A stretch of 64,000 nucleotides of DNA. Source: Neorhodopirellula lusitana. Lineage in GTDB: Bacteria; Planctomycetota; Planctomycetia; Pirellulales; Pirellulaceae. The stretch covers positions 992,001-1,056,000 of the forward strand of contig NZ_FXUG01000001.1 of NCBI RefSeq assembly GCF_900182915.1. Reading direction: 5' to 3'. Both the position numbers and the translations under genes were made by a program. The notes beneath the pieces are model-generated. The model had not been told where the DNA came from. It made no database searches and saw only the letters and a list, made by a program, of their open reading frames with translations. Shown piece after piece: positions 42,973-53,400 of the stretch (position 1 is its first letter; each line of letters begins with the position of its first letter).

Positions 42973-43980
42973 CTACGAACCCGTGTTGGTCTTGACGATC
43001 CAAACGTTCCGGTACTGGGTAGGGTTGTGGTGGTTCTGGATGTAGATCGGTCCAGCAGGCACTTCCGCTCGCGGTCCACTCGGTCCGCCGCCGGTACCGC
43101 TGGGTAGCGTGACATCGTTGTGGATCAGCACGCCATTTTGCCAGATCGTCATTCTGGCACTGGAGACCTTTTGGTCATCCTGGAACCGAGCGGCAGTGAA
43201 TTCGACGTCGAAGGTTTGCCAGGCGAGAGGCGGCAAGCAAATATTCACGTCGGCGGGTTTGATGCCGTAGATTCCACCGCACCAAGTCGAAGGCGTTTTG
43301 AGTACCTTGTCGGTGTCCCAGCGGTCGGGTGCAAAGTCGATTCCGAAAGTGTCGCAGACCTGCACCTCGTAGGCACCCAGGGCGAAGACGCCGCTGTTGC
43401 CCCGGTCCGGGTGTGCGAGTTGCAGTTCGGGTTTGAAGGGCACCATGGTTTCGAAGTGAAGGCGAAAGTCCTGGAAGTTCTCTTTGGTTTTGGCTCCGGC
43501 TTGCAACAGACCGTTCTTGACCTTCGCGAAACTCCAGTGTTCGGTACCATTGCCGTCGAACAAGACGGTTGCGTTGGCGGGTGGTGCAGTGAAATCCAGT
43601 TGCGCTGAGCGGTCGACTTTCGTTAGTCCATTCAATCGGCTTTCAATGGCATCCTTATCGATCCATTCATGTGCAATCGTGCTGCCGTCCCAGCCTGCGC
43701 CTGGAAGTCCACCCTGATAGATTGAAAGGTAAAACCGACCTTGGCAGGGAACCACCTGAATTGCCTGTTCACCCTGGCGATATTCGCCCATGTATCCGAA
43801 CGCTGGCGACTGCAACTGCGCAAGCTCAGGATCGGTCCAGGTTGGAGTGTCGGGGTCTGCAGGGGGAATCGGTTGTTTGTTGGCAGGCTTCGTCTCAAGG
43901 TGTTGGGCGATCAGGGACTGGGGGTTGGCAACACTGACGATTGCCAGACCCAATAGCAGTGCAGTGAGTCGAGAATTCAT
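42973..43980 (-). CDS. Secreted DUF1080 (3-keto-disaccharide hydrolase-like) protein
   Basis: This 335-residue protein has a signal peptide (LTALLLGLAIVSVANPQSLIA). The DUF1080 domain begins about residue 135 (ANATVLFDGNGTEHWSFAKV). FRLHFETMVPFKPELQL and GVFALGAYEVQVCDTFG, then PLAWQTFDVEFTAARF and GPIYIQNHHNPTQYRNVWI, are its conserved strands in a jelly-roll (concanavalin-like) fold. Some members hydrolyse 3-keto-glycosides; others are lectin-like. It is on the same strand as the GH117-like gene, with 98 bases and a hairpin between them. Confidence 0.85.
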   Translation of the reverse strand: MNSRLTALLLGLAIVSVANPQSLIAQHLETKPANKQPIPPADPDTPTWTDPELAQLQSPAFGYMGEYRQGEQAIQVVPCQGRFYLSIYQGGLPGAGWDGSTIAHEWIDKDAIESRLNGLTKVDRSAQLDFTAPPANATVLFDGNGTEHWSFAKVKNGLLQAGAKTKENFQDFRLHFETMVPFKPELQLAHPDRGNSGVFALGAYEVQVCDTFGIDFAPDRWDTDKVLKTPSTWCGGIYGIKPADVNICLPPLAWQTFDVEFTAARFQDDQKVSSARMTIWQNGVLIHNDVTLPSGTGGGPSGPRAEVPAGPIYIQNHHNPTQYRNVWIVKTNTGS

Positions 43981-44016
43981 CGGGAGGCAGGGTTCTTTCT
44001 AGCGGATTGAACGCGT

Positions 44017-44043
44017 GAGGCCTCGTCACGCTGACGAGGCCTC
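44017..44043. terminator. Perfect 11-bp hairpin between GH117-like and DUF1080 genes
   Basis: GAGGCCTCGTC pairs with GACGAGGCCTC around a 5-base loop. A run of seven A (T on the minus strand) lies upstream in minus orientation, not after the stem, so classic termination is uncertain. mRNA protection is an alternative. Confidence 0.5.
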
Positions 44044-44078
44044 ATCGCCTAAAAAAAGGTCATTGCTTGCGAGTGAGG

Positions 44079-45353
44079 TTACTGGCCAATGACCGCTCGG
44101 TTGGCTTCGTCAACACGTTTTCTTTGTGCGCCGCCCAAACCCTGTTGGAAATGCACTTCAGGACGCAGGTACAGTCCAGTCCGTTTCATTTGGGGATCGT
44201 CGACATCTTGGCTTAGGTCACAGTCGAATCTCGCCAAGATTGCGTGGTTCTGGGCCCAGGTCGTGGCGTTGGTGAAGTGCGAGATTCCCCAACTGATCCC
44301 ACGCCCGTCTTTCGTATCTGTAAACGCGTCAGGAATGTAAGGGCCGGCCGCGTTGGGCATCATTAGCGAGATCGATGCGATATTGAAGTTCACGCCGTCT
44401 TTGGCGTACTGAACCGTTGAGTGCTCGTTCCCATCGCGAATCACCAAGGCCGCGATCCCCTCTTGGAACGGGAACATGGTCGTTTCGTGTCCCGAGTTGA
44501 TAACGGGGTTGAGTGGGCTCTTTGTGAACGGACCCAATGGATTGTCGGCGGTTGCCAATCCTTGCATGCGAATGAGACGAGGATCGCCATCAAAGTCAGA
44601 TTTGTAGTACAGGTAGATTTTGCCTTTGTAGACCAGCGGATAAGGATCGTGGATTGAATACTGGTCCCACTCGCCTTCGGCACCGTTCGGAATGACGACC
44701 TGATTGTGTGGTGTCCAAGGACCGTCTGGTGAGTCCGCATAGGAAACCGCCACGGGGCAATCATCACCACGCTTGCCGCTTGCTTCCATGAAGCCTTGGT
44801 AATACAGATAGTATTTTCCCTTCCAAACCAAGATGTCGGTGGTCGTTACGGATCGCCAGCCGACTTGAGGCTTGGGGGGGCGAGGTACTGCGACGCCTTG
44901 TTCTTCCCAAGTGAAGCCATCTTTGCTGGTCGCGTACCAGATGTCAGACAGGTCCCAGTCGGACGATGGGATCGTGTCAGTCGACTTGTCTGCACCTTGA
45001 GGTGGGGTTGGGGTGTCGCGTTTGGTGTACCACACGTAGTACTTGCCGTTAGCAACGATCACTTTGGATGGGTCTCGACGCGACACGGTGCCGTCCCCAT
45101 TGTGATAGTCGAAGCCTTTCAACCGGGTGTATTTGAATTGTGTGTAGAGTTCGTTGTTTTCGGGGCGAGGTGCAAGGTAGTTGTCGTAATTGCGTTGCAT
45201 CGCTGCGCTGAGTGGGCGATTGGGTTTTTCCTTTGGCAGGATAAACGGGAAGCCGGTTTGCTGGGCGGACGCCGTTGTGCAAAACGAATGGCCGACTAGC
45301 AGTGCCAATAAGCCGATTGCTAGCGAGGTGGCGAATGGGAGATGGCTTTTCAT
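44079..45353 (-). CDS. GH117-like glycoside hydrolase, secreted
   Basis: This 424-residue protein has a signal peptide (LPFATSLAIGLLALLVGHSF). The mature part has five-bladed propeller repeats: RRDPSKVIVANGKYYVWYTK, SDWDLSDIWYATSKDGFTWE, TTDILVWKGKYYLYYQGF, YSIHDPYPLVYKGKIYLYYK and NHAILARFDCDLSQD. The pattern and the N-terminal helical segment (LSAAMQRNYDNYLAP) fit GH117, known for alpha-1,3-linked anhydrogalactose release from neoagaro-oligosaccharides. The ATG at 45353 begins the signal peptide; the frame extends to 45524 without one. Neighbouring sulfatases support a role in sulfated galactan use. Enzyme activity is inferred from family. Confidence 0.8.
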   Translation of the reverse strand: MKSHLPFATSLAIGLLALLVGHSFCTTASAQQTGFPFILPKEKPNRPLSAAMQRNYDNYLAPRPENNELYTQFKYTRLKGFDYHNGDGTVSRRDPSKVIVANGKYYVWYTKRDTPTPPQGADKSTDTIPSSDWDLSDIWYATSKDGFTWEEQGVAVPRPPKPQVGWRSVTTTDILVWKGKYYLYYQGFMEASGKRGDDCPVAVSYADSPDGPWTPHNQVVIPNGAEGEWDQYSIHDPYPLVYKGKIYLYYKSDFDGDPRLIRMQGLATADNPLGPFTKSPLNPVINSGHETTMFPFQEGIAALVIRDGNEHSTVQYAKDGVNFNIASISLMMPNAAGPYIPDAFTDTKDGRGISWGISHFTNATTWAQNHAILARFDCDLSQDVDDPQMKRTGLYLRPEVHFQQGLGGAQRKRVDEANRAVIGQ

Positions 45354-45531
45354 GATCAGTTTTCCTATGGGGGGAGTATTCATGGTTATCGCGTCATGAT
45401 GGGAAGAGGTCTGAGTCAAGCGTTTCGCTGTGAATGGATTGGCCGCTGGGAGGCGGAAATGTCGTTGCTTGAGATTGTGGCTGCTTGAACTTGGCAACCT
45501 GTTTAGTGAAGACAATTTCTTCAATGAGAGG

Positions 45532-47145
45532 CTATTTCGTGTTCTTTTTCTTACTGAGCTTTTGGGTGTAGGGCACCGATGGTCTTGCTACTTTGATATC
45601 TGGATCACGAAAGACGTAGGGTTCCCACAACGCTTTGACGGCCCGCCATTCCTCAAGTGTGCGGGTGGGATACCAGGCCGGATAACCGTTTTTCTCGAAG
45701 TCGTACACGTCGCCGTTTTCTTGAACCCATTGGCCGACCGTCGAGGTGGGGCACGTTTTGGGAAAGATGCCGACGGCTCGGAATTCGTCTGAAACGCCTT
45801 GATCTTTGATGACATCACGCCGCCACTTTTCAAGTTCGGTCAGCAGTTCCGATTTCACTTTTGCAAGCTTCGGATCATCGGCAAGGTTATGAAGTTCATG
45901 CGGGTCATTGCGCAGATCAAACATTTCGATCGCTGGCTTATTGGGAGCCATGAACGCCGCTTGCTCGGCCGTTAGTTTGCCTTCCAGGTTCAGGACATTC
46001 AGTTCGGCCAGGGGCGGATAGCATTCTTCTTTGTAGCGGCTGAACTGACAGTAGGCTCGTTCGGGCATTAGATTCAGAATTAACTTGTATCTGTCTGAAC
46101 GAATGGACCGCATTGCATCGTGAGCGGCATCCATTTTGTCACGAGCCGCGAAGACGTATTGGCGTTGCTTGATGTCGTCGCTGAATAAGCTTTTGCCATG
46201 CAGCGAAACGGGTTCTGGAATACCCGCGGCTTCTAAGATCGTTGCGCAGATGTCAATTGACATCACCAAGTCGTCGTTGACTTGGCCTGGTTGCACCTTC
46301 CCAGGCCATCGCATGATCATGGGGATCCGTGTGCCCTCGTCATATAGAAACTGCTTGCCACGGATGTGACATCGACCGTGATCCCCAATGAAGAAGACAA
46401 GTGTGTTGTCAGATAGCCCTTCGTCATCGAGTCGCTTTAGCAACTCGCCGACTTCGCGATCAACTAGTTGCATCTGTTCCAGGCCGTTGGCCCAGTCGCG
46501 GCGAATGAAGGGCGTGTCAGGGTAGTACGGGGGAAGTTCAACATCTTCCAAAGCAATCGGACGGACTGGATCTCGGTTCCATGCGCGATGCGTGCCACCG
46601 AAAGTGATGCGAGCAAAGAAAGGCTGGTCCGCTTCACGCTCGCTCCAGTCGTTGCCCTGGAACAGTTCTTCCTTCTTATCGGGCAGGAAGTTGACATCCG
46701 TCTTCCTGCTCATCAGGCAGGTGAAGTAGCCCGCATCCGCGAACAGGTGCGGGACAGGACGAATCCCGTACGGCAATGGCTGTTTGTTAGTTGTACGATG
46801 CTGGTGTGCGCCGATGAAGTTCTGGTGGAAACCCGTCATCATTGCTGAACGCGATGTCGAGCACACCGGCGACGTGGTGAAGGCTCGGTCGTATCGAACG
46901 CCCTCGGCTGCGAGCTTGTCGACGTGGGGTGTCTGGATCCCCTTTGTGCCATAGCAAGAAAGGTCGGGCGACCAATCTTCGATCGTGATCCACAGGATGT
47001 TAGGGCGATCGGAGGCGTGGGAGCGGATCTCGGTGTCGGCTGAGGTGGTGGTCTCGGCCCTACCGGGAGTCGAAATACTTGCTAACGCTAAACCGGCGGC
47101 CACTGAGACGCAGGCTAGTAGGACGCGAAGGGAGACTCGATTCAT
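45532..47145 (-). CDS. S1-family sulfatase, secreted
   Basis: This 537-residue protein has a signal peptide (SLRVLLACVSVAAGLALASI). ILWITIEDWSPDLSCYG is the first metal-binding block. Cys95 in SPVCSTSRSAMMTG (C-x-x-S-R) is the formylglycine precursor. FIGDHGRCHIRGKQFLYDEG carries the Asp-His metal ligands, and the MRWPGKV block is also conserved. ATG at 47145 starts the signal peptide. It is upstream of the GH117-like gene on the same strand, 178 bases away. It should remove sulfate from a glycan before the glycoside hydrolase acts. Confidence 0.92.
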   Translation of the reverse strand: MNRVSLRVLLACVSVAAGLALASISTPGRAETTTSADTEIRSHASDRPNILWITIEDWSPDLSCYGTKGIQTPHVDKLAAEGVRYDRAFTTSPVCSTSRSAMMTGFHQNFIGAHQHRTTNKQPLPYGIRPVPHLFADAGYFTCLMSRKTDVNFLPDKKEELFQGNDWSEREADQPFFARITFGGTHRAWNRDPVRPIALEDVELPPYYPDTPFIRRDWANGLEQMQLVDREVGELLKRLDDEGLSDNTLVFFIGDHGRCHIRGKQFLYDEGTRIPMIMRWPGKVQPGQVNDDLVMSIDICATILEAAGIPEPVSLHGKSLFSDDIKQRQYVFAARDKMDAAHDAMRSIRSDRYKLILNLMPERAYCQFSRYKEECYPPLAELNVLNLEGKLTAEQAAFMAPNKPAIEMFDLRNDPHELHNLADDPKLAKVKSELLTELEKWRRDVIKDQGVSDEFRAVGIFPKTCPTSTVGQWVQENGDVYDFEKNGYPAWYPTRTLEEWRAVKALWEPYVFRDPDIKVARPSVPYTQKLSKKKNTK

Positions 47146-47920
47146 CTTGATACTTGCTTTCAAGCTTTCGTTGCGAAGACCAGCGGTTCAGTCGGCAACA
47201 GGAAATGGTGGGTGAAACGGACGAAGGGGCAAACAATCCCGGGCCGGGACCTCCTCGGCCTGCCGCCAAATTGGTCGCAGTCGCAGCAGTGGTGCCCCTC
47301 AGCCGCGTTAACGGGCAAATCGCCGACAAAGCGAAAATGTCAACAGTTTACACAATTGGATCAGGCATGTTTTGGATTCGTGCACGCAGCATGAAGATTT
47401 GGGGCTGACGGGCATCAAGTCGCGTGATTTTCCGGGTGCGAGCCAGTGGAAATCCACTCGGCGGCTTCATTGGATCGCTGCCATGTCATCCGAGTCACTG
47501 TGGTTACCCTTCGTTTTGGTGGCCAGTTTTCCGTTAGGGGTGGGCAACGGAGTGGATGTTTGCAACGCGGTCGAGACGGCCTTTGGCACCGAATTGAGAC
47601 TGATCAATCCAGGTGGAAACGCCGATTTGGATGAAGTACGTATCAACCTCGCATCGGTTGCCGGGAATCGTCTCGGATGTCCGATTCGAGGCACCCGAAA
47701 CTACCCAATAGTCCTATTAAGAAATAAAAAATATCTCCGCATTATGGGGACCACTAAGCCGCAGTGATCTCTTACGGGGCACGGTTGGCTTGCACACGAC
47801 TATTGGAGTCGGATGCTCCCGATGGAAGGATTGAAACGTCTGTCGCCCAAGGTAGTCTGCTTTGTAGATTCGTTTGGCGAACGATCGTTTTACTAGCTAA
47901 CACCTAACTGGAATCAACCA
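47146..47920. other. Intergenic region between divergent genes
   Basis: No gene is supported; the frame at 47372-47767 has no recognisable features. A+T-rich sequence at 47718-47745 may contain the promoter of the 47921 gene. Confidence 0.45.
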
Positions 47921-48223
47921 ATGTCAAACGTAAGTTGCTCCCAAAACGGAATGGGTCCGATTGCGTCTGCAATGCCCCTAGCGAGTGCTTGTGATCCCGC
48001 TGAAGAAGTGATGCCTTCGGAGATCGAAACTCTTACCTGGGCATTTATCGACGAAGCCATTTCGCCAGCCGACTACCAACGTTTGGAGCAGTTGTTGCTT
48101 GAAAGTGAAGACATGCGAAAAGTGTATCTCGACATTTGCGGGCTGCACGAAGCGATGCTTGGCTACTTCGGTCAACCGAGTGATCCAGTGATCAACTCCC
48201 GATTGGGTCTGTCCAACGAGTAG
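47921..48223 (+). CDS. Short protein resembling the N-terminus of planctomycete FecR-like proteins
   Basis: This is a 100-residue protein. Residues about 35-85 (IETLTWAFIDEAISPADYQR, LEQLLLESEDMRKVYLDICG, LHEAMLGYFG) match the anti-sigma/FecR-type N-terminal helical module, in which 'D-x-x-I-S-x-x-x-x-x-x-L-E-x-L-L' is followed by a 'Y-x-x-x-x-x-L-H' helix. The usual membrane helix and the large C-terminal domain are absent, because the frame ends at 48223 and the sulfatase stop follows 88 bases later. No sigma-factor gene lies next to it here. It may be a truncated relic or a free-standing regulator. Confidence 0.55.
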   Translation: MSNVSCSQNGMGPIASAMPLASACDPAEEVMPSEIETLTWAFIDEAISPADYQRLEQLLLESEDMRKVYLDICGLHEAMLGYFGQPSDPVINSRLGLSNE

Positions 48224-48311
48224 GTTGGTATGCTGACGAAGAGGTAGATGCGTAGGCTTTTGTCGATGCAAGGATTCTCTTCTTCGTTGACCTGCCGGAG
48301 ATTTCTGTTTG

Positions 48312-50129
48312 TCACCGGTGCAACCGAATGTTGACGAAGTAGGCGCCGCGGTCTTTCCCGGTTTTTTGATCCGTTAGCCAGCCTTGCAAACGAGCGGGGC
48401 CCATTGGCAGGTCCATCTCAAACTGCACCGACGTGGCGTCGGGCGAGATCGTCTGACGCAGGATTTGGTCGCCGATCTGCAAACGTGCCACGGTTGCTTT
48501 CATCGAGTCTGGGGCATCGTCTGGGTGTCTAGTTAAGCGGATTTGGTAGCGGCCAGGCTGGATTACATTGATGGCCCAGAACCCATTGATGAATATCGAG
48601 TCATCGCCCAGTTGGGATTGTTGCCAAATCACCCGGCCGGCTGCTTTGCCCGTTTTCACAGGGTGCCAGTCACGCACGGTAAACTGGGTTGGGTTTTCTT
48701 GCCCACCGATTTGAAATCTTGCGAAGGGTTGGCCTTCGGCGAAGACGTCGGCAAAGTGTTGTTGGTAATTCTGGTAAAGTTCTTCAACGACATCAGGGTG
48801 GTCGGCAGCAACATCATGATTCTGTCCCGGGTCACTGGCGTGGTCATAAAGGGCACCGTCCACCATTCGCCATTTCTCAGTCAAGATGGCATAGCTGGGT
48901 GAGTTGTGTCCGTTCCCGGATCGTTTACCGAGGACTGGCGTATCAGATTGACGCTGAATGAACAGAGTTCGGTCGGGCCAACCTTCGGGGGTGCTGGCCG
49001 CCTCGGCTTGGGCGTCCTGGCCTAGGTTGCTGACGAGGAGCGGGGCGATGGATTGTCCATCGAATGGTTCCTTCTGGTCACGCTGAAGACCACAGACATC
49101 GATGAACGTCGGCAGCCAATCCCGATGGGATGTGAGTTGATGCACCTGTTTACCGGCTTCCCACTTTCCGGGCCAACGTGCAAAACAGGCGACCCGATGT
49201 CCACCTTCGTAAGTTGAACCCTTGGCACCTCGCATTCCAGAATTGAAGCCCGCTTCGAGATTGATTGGATTGCCGTGTACGATGGACACTCCGCTTCCTT
49301 TGGGATCTCCATTGCCCTCTGCTGTTCCGTTGTCGCCCATGAAGACAAGGATCGTGTTGTCGTTCAGATTATGTTCCTGCATCACTTCGAATAAGCGACC
49401 TAGATTCTCATCGAAGTTGATGATCATTCCATAGAACTTAGATCGCTTTTCGGGATGCCCCATCGCTTCGAACGGAGCGGAATACTTCTCAGCAACCGTG
49501 TGTGGGCTGTGCATTGCATTAAGTGGTAGATACGCAAAGAACGGTTGGTCGGAGTCTCGTGAAATGAATTGATGTAGTTCATTGAAGAAGACATCCGTGC
49601 AATATCCTTGTGAGTTTTTTGGCTTGCCGTTGTGGTAGTAGGTGTCATCGAAGAAATCGTTGTCTGATGGGTTGCTGATTTCGTCCGTACCACCAGCCAA
49701 GTGTCGTACGACCGTTTGGAATCCGCGAAACCGTGTCGCGTAGGGCCACGCGTCGCCGAGGTGCCACTTCCCAAACATGCCAGTTCGGTAGCCAGAACGC
49801 TCGAAGATGTCTGCCATCGTCGTTTCATCACTCTGAAGAAGCTGTCGCCCTTGAATCACGTCCCAGGCTCCGACTCGAGTGCAGTAACGTCCGGTCATCA
49901 ACGCGGCGCGGGTTGGCGTGCAAATCGGATCGACGTGATAGTCTTCTAATTGCACGCTCTCGGCTGCGAGGCGATCTAGGTTGGGCGTCTTCAGCCAAGG
50001 ATTGCCGTGACATCCCATGTCACCATAGCCTTGGTCATCTGTAAGAATCACGATCACGTTAGGGCGGTCCGTCGCGAATGAAGTACTCGCCGGGAATAGG
50101 CAAAGAATCGAAATGAGGTACTTGAACAT
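48312..50129 (-). CDS. S1-family sulfatase with C-terminal beta domain, secreted
   Basis: This 605-residue protein begins with a signal peptide (MFKYLISILCLFPASTSFA). VIVILTDDQGYGDMGCHG supplies Asp31-Asp32. Cys70 in DPICTPTRAALMTG is the formylglycine precursor. MFGKWHLGD and LVFMGDNGTAEGN supply further ligands. After about residue 470 an extra beta-sandwich-like domain follows (TQFTVRDWHPVKTGKAAGRV, GFWAINVIQPGRYQIRLTRH, TSVQFEMDLPMGPARLQGWL), which may bind carbohydrate or shape specificity. Start at ATG 50129. A 633-residue frame extends upstream without signal character. Confidence 0.92.
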   Translation of the reverse strand: MFKYLISILCLFPASTSFATDRPNVIVILTDDQGYGDMGCHGNPWLKTPNLDRLAAESVQLEDYHVDPICTPTRAALMTGRYCTRVGAWDVIQGRQLLQSDETTMADIFERSGYRTGMFGKWHLGDAWPYATRFRGFQTVVRHLAGGTDEISNPSDNDFFDDTYYHNGKPKNSQGYCTDVFFNELHQFISRDSDQPFFAYLPLNAMHSPHTVAEKYSAPFEAMGHPEKRSKFYGMIINFDENLGRLFEVMQEHNLNDNTILVFMGDNGTAEGNGDPKGSGVSIVHGNPINLEAGFNSGMRGAKGSTYEGGHRVACFARWPGKWEAGKQVHQLTSHRDWLPTFIDVCGLQRDQKEPFDGQSIAPLLVSNLGQDAQAEAASTPEGWPDRTLFIQRQSDTPVLGKRSGNGHNSPSYAILTEKWRMVDGALYDHASDPGQNHDVAADHPDVVEELYQNYQQHFADVFAEGQPFARFQIGGQENPTQFTVRDWHPVKTGKAAGRVIWQQSQLGDDSIFINGFWAINVIQPGRYQIRLTRHPDDAPDSMKATVARLQIGDQILRQTISPDATSVQFEMDLPMGPARLQGWLTDQKTGKDRGAYFVNIRLHR

Positions 50130-50483
50130 GGAAGACTCTGGGGGAAGGCTTAGGAGAGAATTGCTCTGATGGGTATGAACTTTGGCAAGGTGACGCAATC
50201 GCATGGGGATCACTCGGAAAAGTGTTGCGGACCATCTAGCTCGCTAAATGACGGCATCCAGTAAGCAATGGACTCGAACACATTAACGAATTTGGTAAGC
50301 CAATGAGTTTAGAAGCTCAATGAGGGAGTAAGGTCGGGAAGACATGGTGGCATCCTTGACCGAGATTTACCTAAAAAAATAGGCGGGGCGAACAAGTTGT
50401 TCGTCCCGCCTGGATGTAATCTTTCGGTCTCCCTGCCTGCGATGCTTACGGACGGGAAGACGCGGATACAGCCGATCGTTGGC
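50130..50483. other. Intergenic region with terminator of the cytochrome gene
   Basis: It holds the terminator at 50372-50411 and presumably the sulfatase promoter. Nothing else is recognised. Confidence 0.5.
50372..50411 (-). terminator. Rho-independent terminator of the PVC cytochrome gene
   Basis: On the minus strand AGGCGGGACGAAC pairs with GTTCGCCCCGCCT (13 bp, one G-U), followed by ATTTTTTTA. It lies 72 bases after the stop codon. Confidence 0.9.
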
Positions 50484-53400
50484 TTAGCGTTTTCGGGTCT
50501 CAATGATGTACTTCATCAAGTCGTCAAACTCTTGGCGGTTTTTCAACTGCCGGGCTAAGTTCTCTGGCATCATCGATACCTTCGATTCGATGACTTCTTC
50601 GACGTCGTCCTGGCTGATTTTGATTGGCTTGGGTTCCGCTAGGTTCTTCAAGACAATCTCATCATCGTTTTCCGATACACGCACGCCTGAGAGGATGACT
50701 CCGTCAACGGTCAAGACATTGACTTGGACGTATTCCTTGTCGATCAGTTTTGACGGACGCAGCAGCGAGTCGACAAGTTGTTCGCCAGTAAGCTTGGTCT
50801 TGATGGTCGCCAAGTCGGGTCCCAATCTTGCTGCACCGCGGGGTGGTTCGTGACAAGCGAAGCAGGTTGTGTTGGAGGCAAAGAACAGTTTTTTGCCGTT
50901 CTTGGCATCGCCACGTTGCATCGCTTCTTTGGCCAGATCGGCGGGTGAGGCGGCCATCAATTCTGCTTCCAAAGCTTCGTTGGAGAACTCTTCGACGGCA
51001 ACGTTACTTCCGGCGTATTCCGCTTCGAGCGGGTGCTCGCCGAGCAGTTCTTCGGGCTTCCAGAAGATGCCTCGGTCGTTGGTTTCCGCGCGGACCTTTT
51101 TGACGCTTTCAGCGCTGACGGCGGAGGCCTTGTTGCCCCACGTGTTCCGAACGAACGTGAGTACGGCGGCCACTTCCTCGTCATTGAGCAGCGAACGGAA
51201 CGCGGTCATCGGCGGCACTCCACGTGACGGATCGTAGGTTTTTCCGTTGACCGTCATTTTGCCCCACAGTCCATGCAGTGTCAGTTTGATGAGGCGTTCT
51301 TCGTTGCCTTTGACCCAGGGACTGTCCACTAGCGACGGGTAAATGTTTCCACTGCCTTCTCCGTGAGTCAGGTGACACGTTGCACAGTGAGCTTCACGTT
51401 GAAAGACTTGTGCGCCTAGCTTGTAAGCTTTGCGATCTTTCCGATCGAGGTGCTTTGGCGTGGCATACTTCACGATGTCGGACTCCGCGATGGCTGCAAA
51501 CCCACTGGCACCCTTGGCGTCGACGTTGGTCCAGAAGTGTTTGACCGTGTTGGCGGCGAGAGCGGCATGCTTGACGCTTGAGTTCAGCAGTTTGTCGAGC
51601 AAGGGTTCGTTTTTCATGCTGTGTTGCTGGTGCAACCACAGGGCTTCCAGGATGTGGTGGGCTTCAGTTTCATCGTTGGGGTCAAAGTCTTTGACCCACT
51701 GGTTCACAGCGGCGATCACGGCATCGGAGTCGCGGGCACTCAGTTCGACGCGGGTTCGGTGGCGAACACCGTTAGTGGGATGCTTTAGGTTTTCCAGCAA
51801 CGCTTCAATTGGTTGATCAGCGATGGCAACGGGTGCTTGAAGCGGACGCCCTTTCGCCGTCAAGCGGAAGATGCGGCCGTGTTTGTGGTCGCGGTTCGGG
51901 TCGCGAATGTTGTGTTGCATGTGGCCGATGATGGCATTGTGCCAGTCGGAAACGTACAACGCGCCGTCTTCGCCCACGACTGCGTCAGTCGGCCGGAAGT
52001 TTCGGTCTTCGCTGTTGATTAACTCCAGTCCAGGGGTTCCCCATACCTCGCCGAACTTGCGGTCCTTGCCGTTACCTTCGCGATCGAGCGAGTACTGCTT
52101 GACGCCAAGAAAACCGATCGTGTTGCAGATCAGGAAGTCGTTTTGCAGTTCGTCCGGGAAGTGTTGTGATGAAAGGATGGCATCGGCCGCAACAGGCCGA
52201 AACTCCTTCGTCAACAACGTGTGCATTTTGAATCCCTTGCCCTCAGGACGAACCTGGTACGAACGACCACCGGTGCCATCGTTGGCGTAGCAGTAGCCCC
52301 AGTAGTCAAAGCTGGTGCCGTGCGGGTTGGGGCTGTTTGCGGCATGGGGTGTGATGGCAAATGTGCGAGGATCAAAGCGGTACATCCCCGACGCACCGAT
52401 GTTCAGATTTTGCTTCCAGGGTGTTTCGTGGTTGTGCACCAAGAAGATTCCACTTTGCCAATAGATACCACCATCGGGGCCGTAAATGAGGTTATTCGCG
52501 GCGTGGTGAGTGTCGGACGTGCCGAGACCTTGCAGTAGCGGGAATCTTACATCGGCCTTGTCGTCTCCATCGGTGTCCTTCAAGAACAAGAGGTCTGGAC
52601 CTGAAGTGACCACGACTCCGCCATTCCAGAACTCAAACCCAAGCGGATTGTGGACGTGAGCGAAAATCTTTCGCACGTCAGCCTTTCCATCGTTGTCGGT
52701 GTCTTCAAAGATCATCAGGCTATCGTTCATTTCCTTGCCGGGTTCCCACTTGGGGTAGGTGTTCCAGCTAGCCGCCCAAAGTCGACCCTTTGCGTCCACC
52801 TGCATTTGGACAGGGTTGGCTAGGTCGGGGAACTGCACCTCGGACGCGAACAGATTCAGTTCGTAGCCTTCAGGTACTTTCAGCTTGGCCATCGATTCTT
52901 CTGGGCTGAGGTATTCAATGCTGCCCTCTTTGTCCGGATTGGAGCTCCGGCTACCGCCGCCCACGTTGGAGATCACCTTGGTTGGTGGTGGAACGTTGCT
53001 GTCATCGATCACATAAGGCTTGTCTTGCGATGCCGCCCAGATGGCTTTGTCGCGATTGGCAGTCATCACATCCAGCATGTCGAGTTCATGCATCAGAACA
53101 TCGGCATTGCTTTGCCCGTCGACGAACTTCAACGTTGAACGACTTCCCCAGGTGTCGTTCCCGTCCGTCGCGTGATAGCGATTGTGCCAATGCCAGTTCT
53201 TGTCTTTGACAGCTGCATACACATCGCTTAGATCCGCGTCGGCGGCAACGCTCTTGCCCAAAACGGCATGCGAGATGATGTCCGCGAGTGTTCGGTAGCC
53301 ATCCTCATTCAAGTGGATGCCATTGATCGTGTAAGGTCGGGAGCTGGAGTCGAACAAGTCTTTGGTGGGCGTGAACAAATCAACAAACGTCACGCCAACT

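Noticed and set aside
47372-47767. 131-codon frame in the gap before the FecR-like gene
   Set aside because: No start signal, no conserved pattern, and Cys/Arg-rich random character.
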